Below are positions 40,298-47,042 of a stretch of DNA of 47,042 bases, piece by piece; the stretch's first letter is position 1; each line of letters begins with the position of its first letter. This DNA comes from Pseudoalteromonas sp. HM-SA03 (GTDB lineage: Bacteria > Pseudomonadota > Gammaproteobacteria > Enterobacterales > Alteromonadaceae): positions 19,146-66,187 of the forward strand of contig NZ_NSDG01000081.1 of the NCBI RefSeq assembly GCF_002289345.1. The letters are read 5' to 3'. The notes beneath the pieces were generated by a model. That model searched no databases. It saw only the letters and a list, made by a program, of their open reading frames with translations, and had not been told where the DNA came from. A program made the position numbers and the translations under genes.

Positions 40298-43282
40298 ATG
40301 CGTAATAACAAAAAAACAGCGCAAACACTGTGTAAATCACTCACAGCATCAGCACTTGCTCTAGCATTGGGGACTGCTACTGCATTTGCTGCAGATGGCA
40401 ATAGCACTGTGAAAGGGAGTATCGTCAATGGTCAAGGTATTGAGTTATCGCAGGCTCAATTGACCTTTACACACAAAACTAAGGGGTTGAAGTTTGCTGT
40501 ACAAACTAATGGCAAGGGCGAATACATTCTACGTAATCTGCCTGTTGGTCGTTACAGCGTGTCAATTAATAAAGCAGGATTTGAAACTATTATTGAAGAG
40601 GATGTTGAGCTTAATATTGGACAGGCTTTGATCTTAGACGCTCAACTATTACAACAGGGACAGGATATAGAAAGGATAGCGGTGACTGGTACGGCGATTC
40701 GACGCGTTGATATGGCCTCTTCAACGGCTGGCGTAACCTTTACAGACGCAGAGCTCAAAGTTATGCCTGTAAACACCGGCTTTGAAAGTATCGCGTTACT
40801 CGCACCGGGTACGGCTGAACCCGGTGGTAGTTCATTTCGAGGTGCGTCAAGCTTTGGGGGATCTTCGTCAGCAGAAAATGGCTATTACTTTAATGGCTTA
40901 AATGTCACGAGTATTCAAACGGGTTTAGGCTCAATTCGCTTACCCTGGGAAGCCATTTCGCAAACCCAAATCAAAACGGGGGGAATTAGTCCTGAGTTTG
41001 GTGGTGCACTAGGCGGTATCGTTAATGCAATTTCTAAATCTGGTGATAACGAATTTAACTTAGGGGCGGAAGTGAGGGTCGATCCTTCATCAAGTCATAG
41101 TTATCACGACTCTAATTATTTAGATAATGGCACCATCAATATAAATACCGAGCAAGATTATGATTCGTTCAAAGAACTACAAATCTGGGCGAGTGGCGCA
41201 CTCATTGAAGACAGCTTATTTTACTATGGTCTGTATGCGCCTCGACGAGAGGTTAATCGCTGGGCTGGGCAAACGACCTTCAATGACAGAAGTCGAGATG
41301 AAGACCGCTGGTTTGCAAAACTAGATTGGTTCATCAATGAAGACCACTCAATCGGTTTTTCCGCCATGAATAACAAAAGAGAATGGACGAGGCAAACCTA
41401 TGCCTATGACTGGGAAAACGATGTGATTGGTGATAAACAAGGTGTCGCGGCCCCAGGTGAAGATGGCGGTAAGGTTTATAGCATCAATTATAATGGGTAC
41501 TTTTCAGATTTTTTCTCGGTGTCTGCGGTAGTGGGCCGAGTCACTGAAAATGTAGAGAATATTGTCGCATCGACCGTACCGGGAGTTTGGGATGAAAGAG
41601 AAGGGACGGTAACGTTATCAAGCCATACGGCAAGTGGTGTTTCAGAGCAAGAGTTTATCCGAGACCAAGCGAGAATAGACTTTAATATCGATTTGGACTA
41701 TCACTCCATTCTGTTTGGAGTCGATTATACCAAAGTGACAGTAGATTATTTTGAAGGTCAAAATGGCCTTGGAGATGCAGAAGGCTGGTGGACTATCAAA
41801 ACCGCTGGTGAAGGGAGTATTTCCGGTGCTGCACTTGGTCAAGACTATATTGAACGCCGAGTGAGGACGAGGACGGTTGATTCTGAGGTTAACTCGCTTG
41901 CTTTTTACGTGAATGATTCTTGGCAAGTCACCGACCAGCTCGTGTTAAATCTGGGCCTGCGTTATAGTCAGTTTGAAAATACCGTCACTGACGGCAGAGC
42001 GTTTGTTGATATGGACAACCAACTTGCGCCTAGATTTCAAGCGATTTATGACCTAAATGGTGACGGTGAATCCAAAGTTTTCTTTACTTACGGGCGATAC
42101 TTTCAGCCGGTGTCTGCCAACATGAACATCACTCAAGGCTCAGCCTCAGTAGAGTGGTTTGAGTATTTCGACCTAGATCAAGTAGACAGTGATGGCTACC
42201 CCATTTTATTAAGTGATGGCTCGCCAAGCCGGGGGGACATGCTTCGAGATAGACGCTGGCGCCAACGCGGAATTACAGAGCCCGGTTTGATTGCTTCGTC
42301 CACCCTTAAGCCGATGTATTCTGACGAATTGACTTTAGGGTATCAGACGTCAATTTTTGATGATATGGCATTTGGGGTTAGAGCGATTTATCGAGATCTT
42401 GGACGCAGTGTTGAAGATACAGATGTCGGCCCCGTGCTTGCGAAGAAATTGGCTGAACTAGGTATTCAAGACAATGTCGGTCAAGGTTCTTACTATGTGC
42501 TAAATAACCCAGGTGAGGCGATCACCATGAGTTATGACTTTGATGGCGATGGTCAAGTCGATGAAGTGACACTCAGTGCAGAAGAGCTTGCCCTACAACA
42601 AGCTGTGCGTAAATATCTGGCACTTGAATTTACCTTAGAAGGAAATATTACTGATAAGTTACGGATTAATTCTTCTTATACTTGGTCACACAGCTATGGT
42701 AATACAGAAGGTTTAGTGAAAACCGATAACGATCAGGCTGATCCTGGTTGGACAACTTCTTATGACTATGCGGACCTGATGGATCACGGCTATGGTAATT
42801 TACCGAATGACCATCGCCATTCAATAAAAGTATCAGGTTCTTACGATATCACAGATGAGTTAACTTTGGGTCTGGTTGCAAGAACGTCGTCAGGTCGCCC
42901 GACTAACTATTTCTCAAAACACCCTGTCGGTGTAGATAGCTGTGCCGCAGGAAGTCCTTGGGATGCATGCGTAAGTAAAGATTATGGACATGTTTCACAT
43001 TATGACGAAAACGGCAATCCAGCTCCTCGCGGTAGCGTTGATAATCTTCCTTGGGCAACCACGATAGACTTATCACTCAGTTACTCTACAGATATTATGG
43101 GACATGACTTGTTACTCAAGGGCACCGTTTATAACCTACTAAACAGTGATAAAGCGCTTGGGATCAATGAACAGCGATCTTTAGATGGTGAAAATGGCTT
43201 AATCGTTAACCCTGACTACGGCATTACAACGCTACGACAAACTGAGCGTTACGCGTCGTTAGTTGCAAGGTTTACGTTTTAA
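40298..43282 (+). CDS. Oar-like TonB-dependent receptor with N-terminal carboxypeptidase-regulatory domain
   Basis: This outer-membrane receptor has about 994 residues. It has a signal peptide (LTASALALALGTATAFAA), a CarboxypepD_reg-like beta domain (~36-120: SIVNGQGIELSQAQLTF and LRNLPVGRYSVSINKAGFE), an ERIAVTGTAI stretch that looks like a TonB box, a plug (~155-270), and a beta-barrel ending in the outer-membrane signature VARFTF. The ATG at 40298 has AAGGA nearby and gives a normal signal peptide; the upstream frame to 40238 does not. Oar-like receptors import peptides or larger degradation products. The downstream hydroxyproline and proline-peptidase genes suggest collagen-like peptides or their fragments as substrate. 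Confidence 0.92.
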   Translation: MRNNKKTAQTLCKSLTASALALALGTATAFAADGNSTVKGSIVNGQGIELSQAQLTFTHKTKGLKFAVQTNGKGEYILRNLPVGRYSVSINKAGFETIIEEDVELNIGQALILDAQLLQQGQDIERIAVTGTAIRRVDMASSTAGVTFTDAELKVMPVNTGFESIALLAPGTAEPGGSSFRGASSFGGSSSAENGYYFNGLNVTSIQTGLGSIRLPWEAISQTQIKTGGISPEFGGALGGIVNAISKSGDNEFNLGAEVRVDPSSSHSYHDSNYLDNGTININTEQDYDSFKELQIWASGALIEDSLFYYGLYAPRREVNRWAGQTTFNDRSRDEDRWFAKLDWFINEDHSIGFSAMNNKREWTRQTYAYDWENDVIGDKQGVAAPGEDGGKVYSINYNGYFSDFFSVSAVVGRVTENVENIVASTVPGVWDEREGTVTLSSHTASGVSEQEFIRDQARIDFNIDLDYHSILFGVDYTKVTVDYFEGQNGLGDAEGWWTIKTAGEGSISGAALGQDYIERRVRTRTVDSEVNSLAFYVNDSWQVTDQLVLNLGLRYSQFENTVTDGRAFVDMDNQLAPRFQAIYDLNGDGESKVFFTYGRYFQPVSANMNITQGSASVEWFEYFDLDQVDSDGYPILLSDGSPSRGDMLRDRRWRQRGITEPGLIASSTLKPMYSDELTLGYQTSIFDDMAFGVRAIYRDLGRSVEDTDVGPVLAKKLAELGIQDNVGQGSYYVLNNPGEAITMSYDFDGDGQVDEVTLSAEELALQQAVRKYLALEFTLEGNITDKLRINSSYTWSHSYGNTEGLVKTDNDQADPGWTTSYDYADLMDHGYGNLPNDHRHSIKVSGSYDITDELTLGLVARTSSGRPTNYFSKHPVGVDSCAAGSPWDACVSKDYGHVSHYDENGNPAPRGSVDNLPWATTIDLSLSYSTDIMGHDLLLKGTVYNLLNSDKALGINEQRSLDGENGLIVNPDYGITTLRQTERYASLVARFTF

Positions 43283-43297
43283 TTTCCCTGGTGATAG

Positions 43298-43329
43298 CCA
43301 AGACTGGGTGCTATGCACCTAGTTCTTGG
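43298..43329. terminator. First of two hairpins after the TonB receptor gene
   Basis: CCAAGACTGGGTGC (43298-43311) pairs with GCACCTAGTTCTTGG (43315-43329), with one bulged base and one mismatch or wobble, loop TAT. There is no T-run. It lies 15 bases past the receptor stop codon and may protect or attenuate the message. Confidence 0.45.
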
Positions 43330-43332
43330 TTT

Positions 43333-43355
43333 AAGCCAAACAAAACGTTTGGCTT
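43333..43355 (+). terminator. Second hairpin, terminator-like, before hydroxyproline genes
   Basis: AAGCCAAAC (43333-43341) pairs perfectly with GTTTGGCTT (43347-43355) around AAAAC, followed by ATTTC. It ends about 20 bases before the start of the dehydratase gene and may partly stop transcription from the receptor gene, giving less of the enzymes than of the receptor. Confidence 0.55.
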
Positions 43356-43377
43356 ATTTCATGTCACGGAGAGTATG

Positions 43378-44376
43378 ATGACGTTAACAATAGATTTTGA
43401 GCAAATACTGAGCCACGCGGAAGTAATAGAGACGGTTGACATGCATACCGCCGGAGAGCCTTTGCGGGTAATTGTCGATGGTTTCCCTGAACCTCAAGGC
43501 AACACTATTTTAGATAAACGGCAATACTGCGTAGAAAATCTTGATCACTATCGCACCGCGCTGATGTATGAGCCTAGGGGTCATGCTGATATGTATGGTG
43601 CGCTTATCGTTGAAAAGCAGTTACCAGAAAGCGATTTTGGCGTGTTATTTCTTCATAATGAAGGATACTCAACAATGTGTGGTCATGCGATTATTGCTTT
43701 AGCTACACTATTTTTACAGCACAATCCCGCAAAGAAACAGTTGTTGATAGATACGCCTGCAGGGCTAATTACCGCATGGCTAAGAGACGGCCAAGCTGAA
43801 TTTGCTAATGTACCAGCAGAGGTAGTGACACTTGATAAGCAAGTCAAGACATCTGAATTTGGTTTAATCTCAGTGGATATCGCATTTGGTGGTGCGTTTT
43901 ATGCCTATATTGACGCTGATACAATCGATTTAGCTCTTACGTCAGAAAATGCAGCTTACATTCAGCAGTTAGGTTTAACGCTTAAACAAGAAATTGCAAC
44001 ACAGATTAGCTTAGTGCATGACGATGCGCGCCTCGCATTTTTATATGGTGTGATTTTTTATTCCAATTCTCAAAAATCGGACTCTGCTCACAGTAAGCAT
44101 GTGTGCATTTTTGCCGATGGCGAATTAGATCGCAGTCCAACAGGGACTGGGGTCAGTGGTAGGGCTGCAATTCTTGCCGCCAGAGATGAGCTTGCCGCAA
44201 ACCAACGTATCTTTATTGAAGGTATATTAGGCTTGGGTTTAGATGTTTGTTATCAACTTAGTGATGACAGTAAATCGTTGATCCCAATAGTTTCGGGCGT
44301 GGCCTATATTACAGGCCGACACCAATTTATTTTAGACGACCACGATCCATTAGTAAGAGGATTTTTACTACGATGA
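43378..44376 (+). CDS. Trans-3-hydroxy-L-proline dehydratase (proline racemase family)
   Basis: This cytosolic protein of about 332 residues has the proline racemase fold. The first catalytic residue is Cys101 in MCGHAI. The second, which is Cys in true racemases (SPCGTG), is Thr255 in DRSPTGTG. That Cys/Thr pair marks trans-3-hydroxy-L-proline dehydratases, which yield delta1-pyrroline-2-carboxylate. The VDMHTAGEPLR and EPRGHADMYGAL segments are also typical. Two ATGs (43375, 43378) follow GGAG; spacing favours 43378. The longer frame to 43291 runs through hairpins and is not the start. The stop overlaps the next ATG by four bases. Confidence 0.92.
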   Translation: MTLTIDFEQILSHAEVIETVDMHTAGEPLRVIVDGFPEPQGNTILDKRQYCVENLDHYRTALMYEPRGHADMYGALIVEKQLPESDFGVLFLHNEGYSTMCGHAIIALATLFLQHNPAKKQLLIDTPAGLITAWLRDGQAEFANVPAEVVTLDKQVKTSEFGLISVDIAFGGAFYAYIDADTIDLALTSENAAYIQQLGLTLKQEIATQISLVHDDARLAFLYGVIFYSNSQKSDSAHSKHVCIFADGELDRSPTGTGVSGRAAILAARDELAANQRIFIEGILGLGLDVCYQLSDDSKSLIPIVSGVAYITGRHQFILDDHDPLVRGFLLR

Positions 44377-45461
44377 ATGTAGATTACGCAGCCAGACAGC
44401 AACGCTTAGTCAATAAATTACAACAACACCAAAGTGACGCTATCATTATTTATGGCTACGAGAATATTGTATATTTAACCGGCTTTACCGGTCATGCAGC
44501 AACATTGTTGATGTCTTCAAATGGGCAACACCGACTCATTACCGATTATCGTTACTTTGAGCGTGCTAGCGATGAAGCGGTGGGAGTCGAAGTTATTTTA
44601 AGAAATCGTGATAAAGAAACGCTACCTGATTGTATTTTTAGATTATTGGATGGGCCGCGACAGCTTGCATTTGAAGCGCATCAAGTCAGTCACGCAGATT
44701 ATGTTTCATTAAACATCAGCGCAAAGAATACCACGCTTATTGCCGCGCCACTTTGGGTTGAATCACTAAGACAAGTTAAAGATGGTTATGAAATTAACTG
44801 TATTAAACGCGCCGCCGAGATAGCTGACTCGGCGCTTGCCCATACACTGCCTTTGTTAAAAGTAGGGATCACTGAGCGAGACGCGGCAATTGAGCTTGAG
44901 TATCAGATGCAAAAGCTAGGCTCCGAAGGACTATCTTTTGACACAATCCTATTATTTGGTGCACGTTCTTCCTTACCGCATGGAAACCCAGGACAGACAA
45001 AACTTAACCTAGGCGATTTGGTACTTATCGACTTTGGTGCGGTGATAAGCGGCTATCGCTCTGATATGACGCGAAGTTACGTGTTGGGGGAGCCGACGAA
45101 GCAACAACAATCCATTTATGACACGGTTCAACATGCGCAGCGAGCTGCGTTGGCGCTAATAAAAGCGGGCGTTAACTGCATAGATTTAAATAACGCATCA
45201 CACGATGTGTTAAGTCATAGTGACTTTTCACAATACGCAGGTGAGGGACTTGGTCATGGTGTGGGGCTATTTCTACACGAGCAGCCGTTTATTAAACCTG
45301 GGGTCGATCACCAGTTAGAAGCTGGCAATATCATAACCATAGAGCCGGGTATTTACATTCCAAATTATGGTGGTGTGCGCTTGGAAGAAGATGTATTGGT
45401 GACTGAAAATGGTTTTGAATGCTTAACCCACGCGCCACAAGTATTTCAGCTAACAAACTAA
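44373..45461 (+). CDS. M24B family Xaa-Pro dipeptidase/aminopeptidase
   Basis: This 362-residue metallopeptidase has a creatinase-like N-domain (~1-125) and a pita-bread catalytic domain. The five metal ligands are visible: Asp220 and Asp231 (LIDFGAVISGYRSDMTRS), His295 (GLGHGVGL), Glu324 (ITIEPGIY) and Glu338 (VRLEED). Such enzymes release residues next to proline or hydroxyproline. The ATG overlaps the dehydratase stop (ATGA), so the two are translated together, and the reductase follows. Role here: freeing hydroxyproline or proline from imported peptides. Exact specificity (dipeptidase or aminopeptidase) is not decided by sequence. Confidence 0.9.
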   Translation: MNVDYAARQQRLVNKLQQHQSDAIIIYGYENIVYLTGFTGHAATLLMSSNGQHRLITDYRYFERASDEAVGVEVILRNRDKETLPDCIFRLLDGPRQLAFEAHQVSHADYVSLNISAKNTTLIAAPLWVESLRQVKDGYEINCIKRAAEIADSALAHTLPLLKVGITERDAAIELEYQMQKLGSEGLSFDTILLFGARSSLPHGNPGQTKLNLGDLVLIDFGAVISGYRSDMTRSYVLGEPTKQQQSIYDTVQHAQRAALALIKAGVNCIDLNNASHDVLSHSDFSQYAGEGLGHGVGLFLHEQPFIKPGVDHQLEAGNIITIEPGIYIPNYGGVRLEEDVLVTENGFECLTHAPQVFQLTN

Positions 45462-45470
45462 GGAATGATG

Positions 45471-46415
45471 ATGCAAATTATTACTCGCCAAGAGGTCGCG
45501 GATAACCTCAACTACCCAAGCTTAATTCAGGCGCTTAAACAGGGTTTTGCGCAACCAGCAGGTACACCAACACGGCAAGTTTTTGAGCTAGATAATAGTC
45601 ACAACAATCATGACGCTTTTGCTGTTTTACCTGCTTGGAATGCCGATGTGATTGGCGTAAAGGCGTTTACCTATTTCCCTGATAACAACCAACATGATAA
45701 AGCTTCTCTTTACTCGAAAATCATGCTGTTTTCTAGGCAGTTCGGTGAGCCGCTCGCGCTTGTGGACGGCACCGAAGTAACGTTGTGGAGAACCTCTGCT
45801 GTGTCAGCATTAGCCGCGGAGTATTTAGCACCTAAGCATGCTAAACATTTGGTTTTTTTTGGTTCAGGCAATTTAGCCAGTTACATGATCAACGCGCATT
45901 TAAGTGTTAGAAATTATAGTAAAATTTCAATAATTGCACGCAATACTGAAAATGGACGTCTGTTGCTGGAGCTATTGTCCTCGCAGCATCCGGAGGTTGA
46001 ATTTGCACTTTATCAGGAGGCAACCGCGTCTGTTATTGCTTCGGCAGATGTGATCAGCTGTGCAACAGGCAGTCATACGCCTTTGTTCAATGGAGAGTGG
46101 TTGAGCGATGGCACGCATATAGACTGCATTGGCAATCACCATAAAGATTGTCGAGAAATTGATACCACAACGGTAACTAAGAGCCGCGTTTTTGTAGATA
46201 GTCGCGCCAATGTATTGAACGAGGCGGGCGAATTGTTGTTACCGATCAGTGAAGGTAAGTTTAGCCCCGATAAGGTGGTTGCAGAGCTTAGCGAAATGAC
46301 TAAAAATAACCTAGGTCGAAGTAACGAGAATGAAATTACTTTGTTTAAGTCTGTAGGAACAGCGCTGAGTGATTTAATTGGAGCGAAATTAGTGTATGAC
46401 TTGGTTCAAAAATAA
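45471..46415 (+). CDS. Ornithine cyclodeaminase / mu-crystallin family, likely pyrroline-2-carboxylate reductase
   Basis: This NAD(P)-binding protein of about 314 residues has the GSGNLA nucleotide motif (LVFFGSGNLASYM), VIGVKAFTYFP, the ALVDGTEVTLWRTSAVSALAAEYL segment and late VFVDSRANVLNEAGEL, as in ornithine cyclodeaminases. Three ATGs in a row follow AAGGA; the third (45471) has the best spacing. In this operon it sits after trans-3-hydroxyproline dehydratase, whose product delta1-pyrroline-2-carboxylate is reduced to L-proline by members of this family in other bacteria. That context makes reductase more likely than ornithine cyclodeaminase, but only assay could settle it. Confidence 0.85.
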   Translation: MQIITRQEVADNLNYPSLIQALKQGFAQPAGTPTRQVFELDNSHNNHDAFAVLPAWNADVIGVKAFTYFPDNNQHDKASLYSKIMLFSRQFGEPLALVDGTEVTLWRTSAVSALAAEYLAPKHAKHLVFFGSGNLASYMINAHLSVRNYSKISIIARNTENGRLLLELLSSQHPEVEFALYQEATASVIASADVISCATGSHTPLFNGEWLSDGTHIDCIGNHHKDCREIDTTTVTKSRVFVDSRANVLNEAGELLLPISEGKFSPDKVVAELSEMTKNNLGRSNENEITLFKSVGTALSDLIGAKLVYDLVQK

Positions 46416-46653
46416 AGAGCACGGTAAAGTGTATGAAGTAACCGCAGTAGTCAAAGCTGCTGATAAGCGCTTGGTGAATCCGCTTATTTGTCACGAATGT
46501 CACATGTTGGTTAGTTATCAAGGAGTTGGCGGCGAAACGAAAAGCGAAAAGCTGCTTTATGACGAGGTGTTTTACAAAGCGTTTCAAAACCACGATAGCT
46601 GTTACGTCATGGTGGATGACAATGGTATTCGCCATTATCATCCAAGTGAATAA
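46396..46653 (+). CDS. Small conserved-looking hypothetical protein with CHECH motif
   Basis: This 85-residue hydrophilic protein overlaps the end of the reductase gene by 20 bases and is followed by a hairpin. I do not recognise it. Visible features are ICHECHMLV at residues 34-42, with two cysteines and two histidines that could bind a metal, and a C-terminal DDNGIRHYHPSE. No signal peptide or membrane segment. It may be the last gene of the hydroxyproline operon; the exact start is uncertain because no strong ribosome site lies before the ATG. Confidence 0.65.
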   Translation: MTWFKNKEHGKVYEVTAVVKAADKRLVNPLICHECHMLVSYQGVGGETKSEKLLYDEVFYKAFQNHDSCYVMVDDNGIRHYHPSE

Positions 46654-46658
46654 AGTGA

Positions 46659-46680
46659 CTTATTCAATTAAGTGAATAAG
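46659..46680 (+). terminator. Hairpin after the last operon gene
   Basis: CTTATTCA (46659-46666) pairs perfectly with TGAATAAG (46673-46680), loop ATTAAG, with ATTTTT a few bases downstream. AT-rich stem, so only a weak terminator, but the position just after the stop codon fits. Confidence 0.5.
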
Positions 46681-47042
46681 CGCTAATTTTTAACCTGACA
46701 GAGTACAAATATAGAACGCTATGAATACTGACATTTCAGCTATTGGTCTGGTGCGGACTGCGGCACTAACATGTTTCTGCCCCGAAATGAGTTAACGTAA
46801 ATGCTCTAAGGGTGGCTTTGAGCGAAAAGCTGACGTTCATCCTTTCACCTAAATAACTGTGTATACATCCATTGTAATTGAGTTTCTTCTATAGTCAGGA
46901 AAACGACCCTGTGGGTCGTTTTTGTCGTGTTCACATTTAGATCAATGTAACGTAACTTCAATGCTGGTAAGTAGTCGCCCCTGAAACCAATTTAATTTAT
47001 TGAATTACTTGAAGATCTAAACGATCTTACTACCCTAAAATT
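46681..47042. other. Gene-free right edge
   Basis: I see no open frame with coding character and no tRNA or rRNA in this stretch. The only clear structure is the hairpin at 46902-46923. A small RNA ending at that hairpin is possible but cannot be supported from sequence alone. Confidence 0.5.
46902..46923 (+). terminator. Strong intrinsic terminator without an obvious upstream gene
   Basis: AACGACCC (46902-46909) and GGGTCGTT (46913-46920) form a perfect 8-bp stem with loop TGT and a run of five T ending at 46923. It is more than 240 bases past the last plus-strand gene, whose end already has its own hairpin. Confidence 0.8.

Noticed and set aside
43291..43377. Longer start for the hydroxyproline dehydratase
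   Set aside because: The extension runs through both hairpins and is not seen in the family; GGAG supports the ATG at 43378.

Overview
The window looks like the chromosome of a marine gammaproteobacterium, most likely Pseudoalteromonas or a close relative. The evidence is the moderate-to-low GC content, the gene orders lolC-lolD-lolE and tmk-holB-pilZ-tatD, the proteins' resemblance to that group, and a GTCGGCC/GGCCGAC intergenic palindrome. No tRNA, rRNA, CRISPR array, IS element or phage block was found. The genus call is inference.

Positions 1-17451, all on the minus strand, hold a natural-product gene cluster that runs off the left edge. In transcription order it encodes: a DapE-like M20 hydrolase; a 3113-residue one-module PKS-NRPS (KS-AT-DH-KR-ACP-C-A-PCP-TE); a perfect hairpin followed by a T-rich run; a phytoene-desaturase-like FAD enzyme; a flavodoxin; a second such FAD enzyme; a fatty-acid-hydroxylase/sterol-desaturase-type di-iron enzyme; a MATE exporter; and a partial type II thioesterase. 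The megasynthase layout, the FAD enzymes and the hydroxylase match polycyclic tetramate macrolactam (PTM) pathways such as HSAF, ikarugamycin and alteramide. The adenylation pocket, read by hand as D-V-G-E-V-V-S-I-D-K, is close to the known ornithine code, and ornithine is the PTM amino acid. The flavodoxin and the M20 hydrolase are the unusual parts.

Positions 17452-31023 are mixed. They hold a 723-base AT-rich gap, a small secreted four-cysteine protein with a strong terminator, a frameshifted Lrp/AsnC regulator, lolCDE (lipoprotein release), sbcB (exonuclease I), an MFS transporter divergent from a LysR regulator, a decayed reading frame, an orphan HslV-like Ntn hydrolase, and a periplasmic solute-binding protein overlapping a hybrid histidine kinase.

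Positions 31050-35563 are a plus-strand housekeeping run: tmk, holB, pilZ, a TatD-family DNase and a PhoD-like phosphatase. A 1230-residue propeller/PAS sensor kinase and a YgjV-type membrane protein follow.

Positions 40200-46650 look like a hydroxyproline/proline-peptide utilisation locus. A 16-bp perfect palindrome precedes an Oar-like TonB-dependent receptor. Next come a trans-3-hydroxy-L-proline dehydratase (Cys/Thr signature), an Xaa-Pro-type M24 peptidase, an ornithine-cyclodeaminase-family reductase and a small unknown protein. The likely logic is uptake of collagen-like peptides, release of hydroxyproline, dehydration to pyrroline-2-carboxylate and reduction to proline.
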